Source: Cyprinodon diabolis (taxonomy: Eukaryota; Chordata; Actinopteri; Cyprinodontiformes; Cyprinodontidae). Taken from it: a stretch of DNA of 64,000 bases. The DNA lies in NCBI GenBank assembly GCA_030533445.1, contig JARPUW010000285.1, positions 62,001 through 126,000 of the forward strand. The letters run 5' to 3'. Below the pieces are notes generated by a model. It did not search any database and had not been told where the DNA came from. It saw only the letters and a list, made by a program, of their open reading frames with translations. Made by a program: the position numbers and the translations under genes. Positions 51,501-64,000 of this stretch are shown here, piece after piece (within the stretch, counting starts at the first letter, position 1; the number at the start of each line of letters is the position of its first letter).

Positions 51501-52766
51501 TTTGAGCAGATGTTTTTGGTTCCAAGCTTCAAATCAGAAGTTGAGGCCAAAACGCTCTTTTCACAGTGAGAAAAAGCCATTTTGGCCTCTGGAGTTGTAA
51601 CAGACAAACCATTAATGATACAGCCATGATCTTTTCTGGCAATCATCTAGAGCTGAAAACTAACAATATAAAGCAGATTTGAGCAGATGTTTTTGGTTCC
51701 AAGCTTCAAATCAGAAGTTGAGGCCAAAACGCTCTTTTTACACTGAGATAATGCCATTTTGGCCTCTGGAGTTGTAACAGACAAACCATTAATGATACAG
51801 CCATGATCTTTTCTGGCAATCATCTAGAGCTGAAAACTAACAATATAAAGTAGATTTGAGCAGATGTTTTTGGTTCCAAGCTTCAAATCAGAAGTTGAGG
51901 CCAAAACGCTCATTTCACAGTGAGAAAATGCCATTTTGGCCTCTGGAGTTGTAACAGACAAACCATTAATGATACAGCCATGATCTTTTCTGGCAATCAT
52001 CTAGAGCTGAAAACTAACAATATAAAGTAGATTTGAGCAGATGTTTTTGGTTCCAAGCTTCAAATCAGAAGTTGAGGCCAAAACGCTCTTTTCACAGTGA
52101 GAAAAAGCCATTTTGGCCTCTGGAGTTGTAACAGACAAACCATTAATGATACAGCCATGATCTTTTCTGGCAATCATCTAGAGCTGAAAACTAACAATAT
52201 AAAGTAGATTTGAGCAGATGTTTTTGGTTCCAAGCTTCAAATCAGAAGTTGAGGCCAAAACGCTCATTTCACAGTGAGAAAATGCCATTTTGGCCTCTGG
52301 AGTTGTAACAGACAAACCATTAATGATACAGCCATGATCTTTTCTGACAATCATCTAGAGCTGAAAACTAACAATATAAAGTAGATTTGAGCAGATGTTT
52401 TTGGTTCCAAGCTTCAAATCAGAAGTTGAGGCCAAAACGCTCTTTTCACAGTGAGAAAAAGCCATTTTGGCCTCTGGAGTTGTAACAGACAAACCATTAA
52501 TGATACAGCCATGATCTTTTCTGGCAATCATCTAGAGCTGAAAACTAACAATATAAAGCAGATTTGAGCAGATGTTTTTGGTTCCAAGCTTCAAATCAGA
52601 AGTTGAGGCCAAAACGCTCTTTTTACACTGAGATAATGCCATTTTGGCCTCTGGAGTTGTAACAGACAAACCATTAATGATACAGCCATGATCTTTTCTG
52701 GCAATCATCTAGAGCTGAAAACTAACAATATAAAGTAGATTTGAGCAGATGTTTTTGGTTCCAAGC
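48519..52766 (+). repeat. Right-domain composite unit 7, 24 monomers (4,248 bp)
   Basis: Order: d e e' d' h c f' b c' e (b/e') d' b c then a' b' a b c twice. Its first part repeats unit 3's c'-e rearrangement (p149 T at 48841 and 50257, eight monomers apart, the same spacing as 34858 and 36274). Its second part is a tandem duplication of a five-monomer block (885 bp) at 50997-51881 and 51882-52766. Confidence 0.83.
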
Positions 52767-55700
52767 TTCAAAACAGAAGTTGAGGCCAAAACGCTCATTT
52801 CACAGTGTGATAATGCCATTTTGGCCTCTGGAGTTGTAACAGACAAACCATTAATGATACAGCCATGATCTTTTCTGGCAATCATCTAGAGCTTAACACT
52901 AACAATATAAAGTAGATTTGAGCAGATGTTTTTGGTTCCAAGCTTCAAATCAGAAGTTGAGGCCAAAACGCTCTTTTCACAGTGAGAAAATGCCATTTTG
53001 GCCTCTGGAGTTGTAACAGACAAGCCATTAATGATACAGCCATGATCTTTTCTGGCAATCATCTAGAGCTGAAAACTAACAATATAAAGTATATTTGAGC
53101 AGATGTTTTTGGTTCCAAGCTTCAAATCAGAAGTTGAGGCCAAAACGCTCTTTTCACAGTGAGAAAATGCCATTTTGGCCTCTGGAGTTGTAACAGACAA
53201 GCCATTAATGATACAGCCATGATCTTTTCTGGCAATCATCTAGAGCTGAAAACTAACAATATAAAGTAGATTTGAGCAGATGTTTTTGGTTCCAAGCTTC
53301 AAAACAGAAGTTGAGGCCAAAACGCTCATTTCACAGTGTGATAATGCCATTTTGGCCTCTGGAGTTGTAACAGACAAACCATTAATGATACAGCCATGAT
53401 CTTTTCTGGCAATCATCTAGAGCTGAACACTAACAATATAAAGTAGATTTGAGCAGATGTTTTTGGTTCCAAGCTTCAAATCAGAAGTTGAGGCCAAAAC
53501 GCTCTTTTCACAGTGAGAAAAAGCCATTTTGGCCTCTGGAGTTGTAACAGACAAACCATTAATGATACAGCCATGATCTTTTCTGGCAATCATCTAGAGC
53601 TGAAAACAAACAATATAAAGTAGATTTGAGCAGATGTTTTTGGTTCCAAGCTTCAAATCAGAAGTTGAGGCCAAAACGCTCTTTTTACACTGAGATAATG
53701 CCATTTTGGCCTCTGGAGTTGTAACAGACAAACCATTAATGATACAGCCATGATCTTTTCTGGCAATCATCTAGAGCTGAAAACTAACAATATAAAGTAG
53801 ATTTGAGCAGATGTTTTTGGTTCCAAGCTTCAAATCAGAAGTTGAGGCCAAAACGCTCTTTTCACAGTGAGAAAATGCCATTTTGGCCTCTGGAGTTGTA
53901 ACAGACAAACCATTAATGATACAGCCATGATCTTTTCTGGCAATCATCTAGAGCTGAACACTAACAATATAAAGTAGATTTGAGCAGATGTTTTTGGTTC
54001 CAAGCTTCAAATCAGAAGTTGAGGCCAAAACGCTCTTTTCACAGTGAGAAAAAGCCATTTTGGCCTCTGGAGTTGTAACAGACAAACCATTAATGATACA
54101 GCCATGATCTTTTCTGGCAATCATCTAGAGCTGAAAACTAACAATATAAAGCAGATTTGAGCAGATGTTTTTGGTTCCAAGCTTCAAATCAGAAGTTGAG
54201 GCCAAAACGCTCTTTTTACACTGAGATAATGCCATTTTGGCCTCTGGAGTTGTAACAGACAAACCATTAATGATACAGCCATGATCTTTTCTGGCAATCA
54301 TCTAGAGCTGAAAACTAACAATATAAAGTAGATTTGAGCAGATGTTTTTGGTTCCAAGCTTCAAATCAGAAGTTGAGGCCAAAACGCTCTTTTCACAGTG
54401 AGAAAATGCCATTTTGGCCTCTGGAGTTGTAACAGACAAACCATTAATGACACAGCCATGATCTTTTCTGGCAATCATCTAGAGCTGAACACTAACAATA
54501 TAAAGTAGATTTGAGCAGATGTTTTTGGTTCCAAGCTTCAAATCAGAAGTTGAGGCCAAAACGCTCTTTTCACAGTGAGAAAAAGCCATTTTGGCCTCTG
54601 GAGTTGTAACAGACAAACCATTAATGATACAGCCATGATCTTTTCTGGCAATCATCTAGAGCTGAAAACAAACAATATAAAGTAGATTTGAGCAGATGTT
54701 TTTGGTTCCAAGCTTCAAATCAGAAGTTGAGGCCAAAACGCTCTTTTTACACTGAGATAATGCCATTTTGGCCTCTGGAGTTGTAACAGACAAACCATTA
54801 ATGATACAGCCATGATCTTTTCTGGCAATCATCTAGAGCTGAAAACTAACAATATAAAGTAGATTTGAGCAGATGTTTTTGGTTCCAAGCTTCAAATCAG
54901 AAGTTGAGGCCAAAACGCTCTTTTCACAGTGAGAAAATGCCATTTTGGCCTCTGGAGTTGTAACAGACAAACCATTAATGATACAGCCATGATCTTTTCT
55001 GGCAATCATCTAGAGCTGAACACTAACAATATAAAGTAGATTTGAGCAGATGTTTTTGGTTCCAAGCTTCAAATCAGAAGTTGAGGCCAAAACGCTCTTT
55101 TCACAGTGAGAAAAAGCCATTTTGGCCTCTGGAGTTGTAACAGACAAACCATTAATGATACAGCCATGATCTTTTCTGGCAATCATCTAGAGCTGAAAAC
55201 TAACAATATAAAGCAGATTTGAGCAGATGTTTTTGGTTCCAAGCTTCAAATCAGAAGTTGAGGCCAAAACGCTCTTTTTACACTGAGATAATGCCATTTT
55301 GGCCTCTGGAGTTGTAACAGACAAACCATTAATGATACAGCCATGATCTTTTCTGGCAATCATCTAGAGCTGAAAACTAACAATATAAAGTAGATTTGAG
55401 CAGATGTTTTTGGTTCCAAGCTTCAAATCAGAAGTTGAGGCCAAAACGCTCTTTTCACAGTGAGAAAATGCCATTTTGGCCTCTGGAGTTGTAACAGACA
55501 AACCATTAATGATACAGCCATGATCTTTTCTGGCAATCATCTAGAGCTGAACACTAACAATATAAAGTAGATTTGAGCAGATGTTTTTGGTTCCAAGCTT
55601 CAAATCAGAAGTTGAGGCCAAAACGCTCTTTTCACAGTGAGAAAAAGCCATTTTGGCCTCTGGAGTTGTAACAGACAAACCATTAATGATACAGCCATGA

Positions 55701-56483
55701 TCTTTTCTGGCAATCATCTAGAGCTGAAAACTAACAATATAAAGCAGATTTGAGCAGATGTTTTTGGTTCCAAGCTTCAAATCAGAAGTTGAGGCCAAAA
55801 CGCTCTTTTTACACTGAGATAATGCCATTTTGGCCTCTGGAGTTGTAACAGACAAACCATTAATGATACAGCCATGATCTTTTCTGGCAATCATCTAGAG
55901 CTGAAAACTAACAATATAAAGTAGATTTGAGCAGATGTTTTTGGTTCCAAGCTTCAAATCAGAAGTTGAGGCCAAAACGCTCATTTCACAGTGAGAAAAT
56001 GCCATTTTGGCCTCTGGAGTTGTAACAGACAAACCATTAATGATACAGCCATGATCTTTTCTGGCAATCATCTAGAGCTGAAAACTAACAATATAAAGTA
56101 GATTTGAGCAGATGTTTTTGGTTCCAAGCTTCAAATCAGAAGTTGAGGCCAAAACGCTCTTTTCACAGTGAGAAAAAGCCATTTTGGCCTCTGGAGTTGT
56201 AACAGACAAACCATTAATGATACAGCCATGATCTTTTCTGGCAATCATCTAGAGCTGAAAACTAACAATATAAAGCAGATTTGAGCAGATGTTTTTGGTT
56301 CCAAGCTTCAAATCAGAAGTTGAGGCCAAAACGCTCTTTTTACACTGAGATAATGCCATTTTGGCCTCTGGAGTTGTAACAGACAAACCATTAATGATAC
56401 AGCCATGATCTTTTCTGGCAATCATCTAGAGCTGAAAACTAACAATATAAAGTAGATTTGAGCAGATGTTTTTGGTTCCAAGC
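52767..56483 (+). repeat. Right-domain higher-order unit 8, 21 monomers (3,717 bp)
   Basis: Order: d e e' | d' h c | f' b c | f' h c | f' b c | f' b c | a' b c, exactly seven trimers. Compared with unit 4 it has gained two f'-b/h-c trimers, showing that the 531-bp trimer is itself a unit of copy-number change. The monomer at 54360 has a private T-to-C at 54451. Confidence 0.86.
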
Positions 56484-59400
56484 TTCAAAACAGAAGTTGA
56501 GGCCAAAACGCTCATTTCACAGTGTGATAATGCCATTTTGGCCTCTGGAGTTGTAACAGACAAACCATTAATGATACAGCCATGATCTTTTCTGGCAATC
56601 ATCTAGAGCTTAACACTAACAATATAAAGTAGATTTGAGCAGATGTTTTTGGTTCCAAGCTTCAAATCAGAAGTTGAGGCCAAAACGCTCTTTTCACAGT
56701 GAGAAAATGCCATTTTGGCCTCTGGAGTTGTAACAGACAAGCCATTAATGATACAGCCATGATCTTTTCTGGCAATCATCTAGAGCTGAAAACTAACAAT
56801 ATAAAGTATATTTGAGCAGATGTTTTTGGTTCCAAGCTTCAAATCAGAAGTTGAGGCCAAAACGCTCTTTTCACAGTGAGAAAATGCCATTTTGGCCTCT
56901 GGAGTTGTAACAGACAAGCCATTAATGATACAGCCATGATCTTTTCTGGCAATCATCTAGAGCTGAAAACTAACAATATAAAGTAGATTTGAGCAGATGT
57001 TTTTGGTTCCAAGCTTCAAAACAGAAGTTGAGGCCAAAACGCTCATTTCACAGTGTGATAATGCCATTTTGGCCTCTGGAGTTGTAACAGACAAACCATT
57101 AATGATACAGCCATGATCTTTTCTGGCAATCATCTAGAGCTGAAAACTAACAATATAAAGTAGATTTGAGCAGATGTTTTTGGTTCCAAGCTTCAAATCA
57201 GAAGTTGAGGCCAAAACGCTCTTTTTACACTGAGATAATGCCATTTTGGCCTCTGGAGTTGTAACAGACAAACCATTAATGATACAGCCATGATCTTTTC
57301 TGGCAATCATCTAGAGCTGAAAACTAACAATATAAAGTAGATTTGAGCAGATGTTTTTGGTTCCAAGCTTCAAATCAGAAGTTGAGGCCAAAACGCTCTT
57401 TTCACAGTGAGAAAATGCCATTTTGGCCTCTGGAGTTGTAACAGACAAACCATTAATGATACAGCCATGATCTTTTCTGGCAATCATCTAGAGCTGAACA
57501 CTAACAATATAAAGTAGATTTGAGCAGATGTTTTTGGTTCCAAGCTTCAAATCAGAAGTTGAGGCCAAAACGCTCTTTTCACAGTGAGAAAAAGCCATTT
57601 TGGCCTCTGGAGTTGTAACAGACAAACCATTAATGATACAGCCATGATCTTTTCTGGCAATCATCTAGAGCTGAAAACAAACAATATAAAGTAGATTTGA
57701 GCAGATGTTTTTGGTTCCAAGCTTCAAATCAGAAGTTGAGGCCAAAACGGTCTTTTTACACTGAGATAATGCCATTTTGGCCTCTGGAGTTGTAACAGAC
57801 AAACCATTAATGATACAGCCATGATCTTTTCTGGCAATCATCTAGAGCTGAAAACTAACAATATAAAGTAGATTTGAGCAGATGTTTTTGGTTCCAAGCT
57901 TCAAATCAGAAGTTGAGGCCAAAACGCTCTTTTCACAGTGAGAAAATGCCATTTTGGCCTCTGGAGTTGTAACAGACAAACCATTAATGATACAGCCATG
58001 ATCTTTTCTGGCAATCATCTAGAGCTGAACACTAACAATATAAAGTAGATTTGAGCAGATGTTTTTGGTTCCAAGCTTCAAATCAGAAGTTGAGGCCAAA
58101 ACGCTCTTTTCACAGTGAGAAAAAGCCATTTTGGCCTCTGGAGTTGTAACAGACAAACCATTAATGATACAGCCATGATCTTTTCTGGCAATCATCTAGA
58201 GCTGAAAACTAACAATATAAAGCAGATTTGAGCAGATGTTTTTGGTTCCAAGCTTCAAATCAGAAGTTGAGGCCAAAACGCTCTTTTTACACTGAGATAA
58301 TGCCATTTTGGCCTCTGGAGTTGTAACAGACAAACCATTAATGATACAGCCATGATCTTTTCTGGCAATCATCTAGAGCTGAAAACTAACAATATAAAGT
58401 AGATTTGAGCAGATGTTTTTGGTTCCAAGCTTCAAATCAGAAGTTGAGGCCAAAACGCTCTTTTCACAGTGAGAAAATGCCATTTTGGCCTCTGGAGTTG
58501 TAACAGACAAACCATTAATGATACAGCCATGATCTTTTCTGGCAATCATCTAGAGCTGAACACTAACAATATAAAGTAGATTTGAGCAGATGTTTTTGGT
58601 TCCAAGCTTCAAATCAGAAGTTGAGGCCAAAACGCTCTTTTCACAGTGAGAAAAAGCCATTTTGGCCTCTGGAGTTGTAACAGACAAACCATTAATGATA
58701 CAGCCATGATCTTTTCTGGCAATCATCTAGAGCTGAAAACTAACAATATAAAGCAGATTTGAGCAGATGTTTTTGGTTCCAAGCTTCAAATCAGAAGTTG
58801 AGGCCAAAACGCTCTTTTTACACTGAGATAATGCCATTTTGGCCTCTGGAGTTGTAACAGACAAACCATTAATGATACAGCCATGATCTTTTCTGGCAAT
58901 CATCTAGAGCTGAAAACTAACAATATAAAGTAGATTTGAGCAGATGTTTTTGGTTCCAAGCTTCAAATCAGAAGTTGAGGCCAAAACGCTCATTTCACAG
59001 TGAGAAAATGCCATTTTGGCCTCTGGAGTTGTAACAGACAAACCATTAATGATACAGCCATGATCTTTTCTGGCAATCATCTAGAGCTGAAAACTAACAA
59101 TATAAAGTAGATTTGAGCAGATGTTTTTGGTTCCAAGCTTCAAATCAGAAGTTGAGGCCAAAACGCTCTTTTCACAGTGAGAAAAAGCCATTTTGGCCTC
59201 TGGAGTTGTAACAGACAAACCATTAATGATACAGCCATGATCTTTTCTGGCAATCATCTAGAGCTGAAAACTAACAATATAAAGCAGATTTGAGCAGATG
59301 TTTTTGGTTCCAAGCTTCAAATCAGAAGTTGAGGCCAAAACGCTCTTTTTACACTGAGATAATGCCATTTTGGCCTCTGGAGTTGTAACAGACAAACCAT

Positions 59401-60554
59401 TAATGGTACAGCCATGATCTTTTCTGGCAATCATCTAGAGCTGAAAACTAACAATATAAAGTAGATTTGAGCAGATGTTTTTGGTTCCAAGCTTCAAATC
59501 AGAAGTTGAGGCCAAAACGCTCTTTTCACAGTGAGATAATGCCATTTTGGCCTCTGGAGTTGTAACAGACAAACCATTAATGATACAGCCATGATCTTTT
59601 CTGGCAATCATCTAGAGCTGAAAACTAACAATATAAAGTAGATTTGAGCAGATGTTTTTGGTTCCAAGCTTCAAAACAGAAGTTGAGGCCAAAACGCTCA
59701 TTTCACAGTGTGATAATGCCATTTTGGCCTCTGGAGTTGTAACAGACAAACCATTAATGATACAGCCATGATCTTTTCTGGCAATCATCTAGAGCTGAAA
59801 ACTAACAATATAAAGTAGATTTGAGCAGATGTTTTTGGTTCCAAGCTTCAAATCAGAAGTTGAGGCCAAAACGCTCTTTTCACAGTGAGAAAATGCCATT
59901 TTGGCCTCTGGAGTTGTAACAGACAAACCATTAATGATACAGCCATGATCTTTTCTGGCAATCATCTAGAGCTGAAAACTAACAATATAAAGTAGATTTG
60001 AGCAGATGTTTTTGGTTCCAAGCTTCAAAACAGAAGTTGAGGCCAAAACGCTCATTTCACAGTGTGATAATGCCATTTTGGCCTCTGGAGTTGTAACAGA
60101 CAAACCATTAATGATACAGCCATGATCTTTTCTGGCAATCATCTAGAGCTGAACACTAACAATATAAAGTAGATTTGAGCAGATGTTTTTGGTTCCAAGC
60201 TTCAAATCAGAAGTTGAGGCCAAAACGCTCTTTTCACAGTGAGAAAAAGCCATTTTGGCCTCTGGAGTTGTAACAGACAAACCATTAATGATACAGCCAT
60301 GATCTTTTCTGGCAATCATCTAGAGCTGAAAACTAACAATATAAAGCAGATTTGAGCAGATGTTTTTGGTTCCAAGCTTCAAATCAGAAGTTGAGGCCAA
60401 AACGCTCTTTTTACACTGAGATAATGCCATTTTGGCCTCTGGAGTTGTAACAGACAAACCATTAATGATACAGCCATGATCTTTTCTGGCAATCATCTAG
60501 AGCTGAAAACTAACAATATAAAGTAGATTTGAGCAGATGTTTTTGGTTCCAAGC
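56484..60554 (+). repeat. Right-domain higher-order unit 9, 23 monomers (4,071 bp)
   Basis: Order: d e e' d c f' h c f' b c f' b c a' b c i d f d' b c. The d-like monomer at 57015 has neither right-half d marker, and it is followed directly by c, so an h monomer is missing. A private C-to-G lies at 57750. The c monomer at 59316 has A-to-G at 59406, a change found again only at 63123. The i-d-f-d' insert resembles the end of the left-domain 29-mer. Confidence 0.82.
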
Positions 60555-63500
60555 TTCAAAACAGAAGTTGAGGCCAAAACGCTCATTTCACAGTGTGATA
60601 ATGCCATTTTGGCCTCTGGAGTTGTAACAGACAAACCATTAATGATACAGCCATGATCTTTTCTGGCAATCATCTAGAGCTTAACACTAACAATATAAAG
60701 TAGATTTGAGCAGATGTTTTTGGTTCCAAGCTTCAAATCAGAAGTTGAGGCCAAAACGCTCTTTTCACAGTGAGAAAATGCCATTTTGGCCTCTGGAGTT
60801 GTAACAGACAAGCCATTAATGATACAGCCATGATCTTTTCTGGCAATCATCTAGAGCTGAAAACTAACAATATAAAGTATATTTGAGCAGATGTTTTTGG
60901 TTCCAAGCTTCAAATCAGAAGTTGAGGCCAAAACGCTCTTTTCACAGTGAGAAAATGCCATTTTGGCCTCTGGAGTTGTAACAGACAAGCCATTAATGAT
61001 ACAGCCATGATCTTTTCTGGCAATCATCTAGAGCTGAAAACTAACAATATAAAGTAGATTTGAGCAGATGTTTTTGGTTCCAAGCTTCAAAACAGAAGTT
61101 GAGGCCAAAACGCTCATTTCACAGTGTGATAATGCCATTTTGGCCTCTGGAGTTGTAACAGACAAACCATTAATGATACAGCCATGATCTTTTCTGGCAA
61201 TCATCTAGAGCTGAACACTAACAATATAAAGTAGATTTGAGCAGATGTTTTTGGTTCCAAGCTTCAAATCAGAAGTTGAGGCCAAAACGCTCTTTTCACA
61301 GTGAGAAAAAGCCATTTTGGCCTCTGGAGTTGTAACAGACAAACCATTAATGATACAGCCATGATCTTTTCTGGCAATCATCTAGAGCTGAAAACAAACA
61401 ATATAAAGTAGATTTGAGCAGATGTTTTTGGTTCCAAGCTTCAAATCAGAAGTTGAGGCCAAAACGCTCTTTTTACACTGAGATAATGCCATTTTGGCCT
61501 CTGGAGTTGTAACAGACAAACCATTAATGATACAGCCATGATCTTTTCTGGCAATCATCTAGAGCTGAAAACTAACAATATAAAGTAGATTTGAGCAGAT
61601 GTTTTTGGTTCCAAGCTTCAAATCAGAAGTTGAGGCCAAAACGCTCTTTTCACAGTGAGAAAATGCCATTTTGGCCTCTGGAGTTGTAACAGACAAACCA
61701 TTAATGATACAGCCATGATCTTTTCTGGCAATCATCTAGAGCTGAACACTAACAATATAAAGTAGATTTGAGCAGATGTTTTTGGTTCCAAGCTTCAAAT
61801 CAGAAGTTGAGGCCAAAACGCTCTTTTCACAGTGAGAAAAAGCCATTTTGGCCTCTGGAGTTGTAACAGACAAACCATTAATGATACAGCCATGATCTTT
61901 TCTGGCAATCATCTAGAGCTGAAAACTAACAATATAAAGCAGATTTGAGCAGATGTTTTTGGTTCCAAGCTTCAAATCAGAAGTTGAGGCCAAAACGCTC
62001 TTTTTACACTGAGATAATGCCATTTTGGCCTCTGGAGTTGTAACAGACAAACCATTAATGATACAGCCATGATCTTTTCTGGCAATCATCTAGAGCTGAA
62101 AACTAACAATATAAAGTAGATTTGAGCAGAAGTTTTTGGTTCCAAGCTTCAAATCAGAAGTTGAGGCCAAAACGCTCATTTAACAGTGAGATAATGCCAT
62201 TTTGGCCTCTGGAGTTGTAACAGACAAACCATTAATGATACAGCCATGATCTTTTCTGGCAATCACCTAGAGCTGAAAACTAACAATATAAAGTAGATTT
62301 GAGCAGATGTTTTTGGTTCCAAGCTTCAAATCAGAAGTTGAGGCCAAAACGCTCTTTTCACAGTGAGAAAAAGCCATTTTGGCCTCTGGAGTTGTAACAG
62401 ACAAACCATTAATGATACAGCCATGATCTTTTCTGGCAATCATCTAGAGCTGAAAACTAACAATATAAAGCAGATTTGAGCAGATGTTTTTGGTTCCAAG
62501 CTTCAAATCAGAAGTTGAGGCCAAAACGCTCTTTTTACACTGAGATAATGCCATTTTGGCCTCTGGAGTTGTAACAGACAAACCATTAATGATACAGCCA
62601 TGATCTTTTCTGGCAATCATCTAGAGCTGAAAACTAACAATATAAAGTAGATTTGAGCAGATGTTTTTGGTTCCAAGCTTCAAATCAGAAGTTGAGGCCA
62701 AAACGCTCATTTCACAGTGAGAAAATGCCATTTTGGCCTCTGGAGTTGTAACAGACAAACCATTAATGATACAGCCATGATCTTTTCTGGCAATCATCTA
62801 GAGCTGAAAACTAACAATATAAAGTAGATTTGAACAGATGTTTTTGGTTCCAAGCTTCAAATCAGAAGTTGAGGCCAAAACGCTCTTTTCACAGTGAGAA
62901 AAAGCCATTTTGGCCTCTGGAGTTGTAACAGACAAACCATTAATGATACAGCCATGATCTTTTCTGGCAATCATCTAGAGCTGAAAACTAACAATATAAA
63001 GCAGATTTGAGCAGATGTTTTTGGTTCCAAGCTTCAAATCAGAAGTTGAGGCCAAAACGCTCTTTTTACACTGAGATAATGCCATTTTGGCCTCTGGAGT
63101 TGTAACAGACAAACCATTAATGGTACAGCCATGATCTTTTCTGGCAATCATCTAGAGCTGAAAACTAACAATATAAAGTAGATTTGAGCAGATGTTTTTG
63201 GTTCCAAGCTTCAAATCAGAAGTTGAGGCCAAAACGCTCTTTTCACAGTGAGATAATGCCATTTTGGCCTCTGGAGTTGTAACAGACAAACCATTAATGA
63301 TACAGCCATGATCTTTTCTGGCAATCATCTAGAGCTGAAAACTAACAATATAAAGTAGATTTGAGCAGATGTTTTTGGTTCCAAGCTTCAAAACAGAAGT
63401 TGAGGCCAAAACGCTCATTTCACAGTGTGATAATGCCATTTTGGCCTCTGGAGTTGTAACAGACAAACCATTAATGATACAGCCATGATCTTTTCTGGCA

Positions 63501-64000
63501 ATCATCTAGAGCTGAAAACTAACAATATAAAGTAGATTTGAGCAGATGTTTTTGGTTCCAAGCTTCAAATCAGAAGTTGAGGCCAAAACGCTCTTTTCAC
63601 AGTGAGAAAATGCCATTTTGGCCTCTGGAGTTGTAACAGACAAACCATTAATGATACAGCCATGATCTTTTCTGGCAATCATCTAGAGCTGAAAACTAAC
63701 AATATAAAGTAGATTTGAGCAGATGTTTTTGGTTCCAAGCTTCAAAACAGAAGTTGAGGCCAAAACGCTCATTTCACAGTGTGATAATGCCATTTTGGCC
63801 TCTGGAGTTGTAACAGACAAACCATTAATGATACAGCCATGATCTTTTCTGGCAATCATCTAGAGCTGAAAACTAACAATATAAAGTAGATTTGAGCAGA
63901 TGTTTTTGGTTCCAAGCTTCAAATCAGAAGTTGAGGCCAAAACGCTCATTTCACAGTGAGAAAATGCCATTTTGGCCTCTGGAGTTGTAACAGACAAACC
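60555..64000 (+). repeat. Right-domain higher-order unit 10, incomplete at the window edge
   Basis: Order: d e e' d' h c f' b c g b c a' b c i d f d, then a partial monomer. From about 62325 it parallels unit 9 at a spacing of 3,717 bases (21 monomers): both hold b c a' b c i d f d, and both carry the rare A-to-G at p91 of c (59406 and 63123). Private changes cluster here: T-to-A at 62131, T-to-C at 62266 and G-to-A at 62834. Confidence 0.83.
63918..64000 (+). repeat. Partial monomer cut by the window end (83 bases, type a-like)
   Basis: It holds p1-83 of a monomer with p31 A and GAGAAAATG at p41-49. The array continues beyond the window in the same register. Confidence 0.95.

Larger units (their letters stand above)
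1..64000 (+). repeat. Tandem satellite DNA array, 177-bp monomer, 361 complete copies plus a partial copy
   Basis: The sequence is a continuous head-to-tail array of a 177-bp monomer. Monomer starts can be stepped from base 1 to base 63918 with only five departures, each a 4-bp gain, so the register is exact. All monomers I read lie in the same orientation. Each carries a HindIII site (AAGCTT) across the monomer boundary and nearly all carry an XbaI site (TCTAGA, p119-124), so HindIII digestion should give a 177-bp ladder. Monomers differ at roughly twenty recurring diagnostic positions, which sort them into about a dozen types and reveal higher-order repeats. Base composition is about 38% G+C with one CpG per monomer. 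Such arrays are typical of eukaryotic centromeric or pericentromeric heterochromatin; that location is inferred. The family and host are not recognised. Confidence 0.98.

Noticed and set aside
1..64000. A CRISPR array or other prokaryotic repeat system
   Set aside because: There are no variable spacers: the entire 177-bp unit is repeated, and no cas genes or prokaryotic coding sequence are present.
1..64000. Primate alpha satellite (171 bp) or the Arabidopsis 178-bp centromere repeat
   Set aside because: The period is similar, but the sequence does not resemble what I know of either, and no CENP-B box is visible. I cannot name another family without a database search.
1..64000. Pure assembly artefact from collapsed or reiterated reads
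   Set aside because: Near-identical multi-kilobase copies raise the concern, but each carries private substitutions (for example 1098, 5483, 8643, 16025) and unit lengths differ in whole monomers, as expected of real unequal exchange. Read-level confirmation is still needed.

Overview
The whole 64,000-base window is one uninterrupted, head-to-tail satellite DNA array. The repeat unit (monomer) is 177 bp, about 38% G+C. Its phase can be followed from base 1 to the last base: the window holds 361 complete monomers (356 of 177 bp and 5 of 181 bp) and an 83-base partial one, and 356x177 + 5x181 + 83 = 64,000. I see no unique sequence, no transposon, no RNA gene, no inverted monomer and no convincing protein gene. 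An array like this points to a eukaryotic chromosome, most likely (peri)centromeric or other constitutive heterochromatin. I do not recognise the satellite family, so I name no host species or centromere. One CpG per monomer, where base composition predicts about six, suits a genome with cytosine methylation (plant or vertebrate).

Monomer numbering used throughout: position 1 (p1) is the first T of TTCAAA, just after the AAGC of the HindIII site. Letter types were assigned by eye from diagnostic bases. a: p31 A, GAGAAAATG at p41-49, p112 A (a' has p112 G). b: p31 T, p48 A, p147 C (b' has p147 T). c: p35 T, p39 C, p45 T (c' adds p128 T and p131 C). d: p7 A, p42 T, p45 T, p128 T, p131 C (d' has only p131 C; one form has neither). 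e: p31 T, p81 G, p149 T (e' has p149 G). f: p31 T, p48 T, p81 A (f' adds p131 C). g: p35 A, p45 T. h: like b but p134 A. i: p31 T, p35 C, p45 T.

Layout. 1-531 is an a-b-c lead-in. 532-18959 is the left domain, with three copies of a 29-monomer higher-order repeat (HOR; 5,137 bp) at 532-5668, 5669-10805 and 12580-17716. Copies 2 and 3 are each followed by a partial block that opens with the same chimeric 181-bp monomer. 18960-29048 is a rearranged zone containing a perfect-register 14-monomer (2,478 bp) tandem duplication at 20199-25154. 29049-64000 is the right domain: units that each begin with d-e-e' and vary between 14 and 35 monomers. Their common plan is a series of trimers, [d e e'][d' h c][f' b c]n[a' b c], with n varying.

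No genes work together here. The content of interest is the history of the array: nested HORs, copy-number change in whole monomers, chimeric monomers marking crossover points, rare point mutations that date duplications, and a conserved dyad (hairpin-capable) segment in every monomer. Type assignments rest on diagnostic bases read by eye; a full alignment would refine them.
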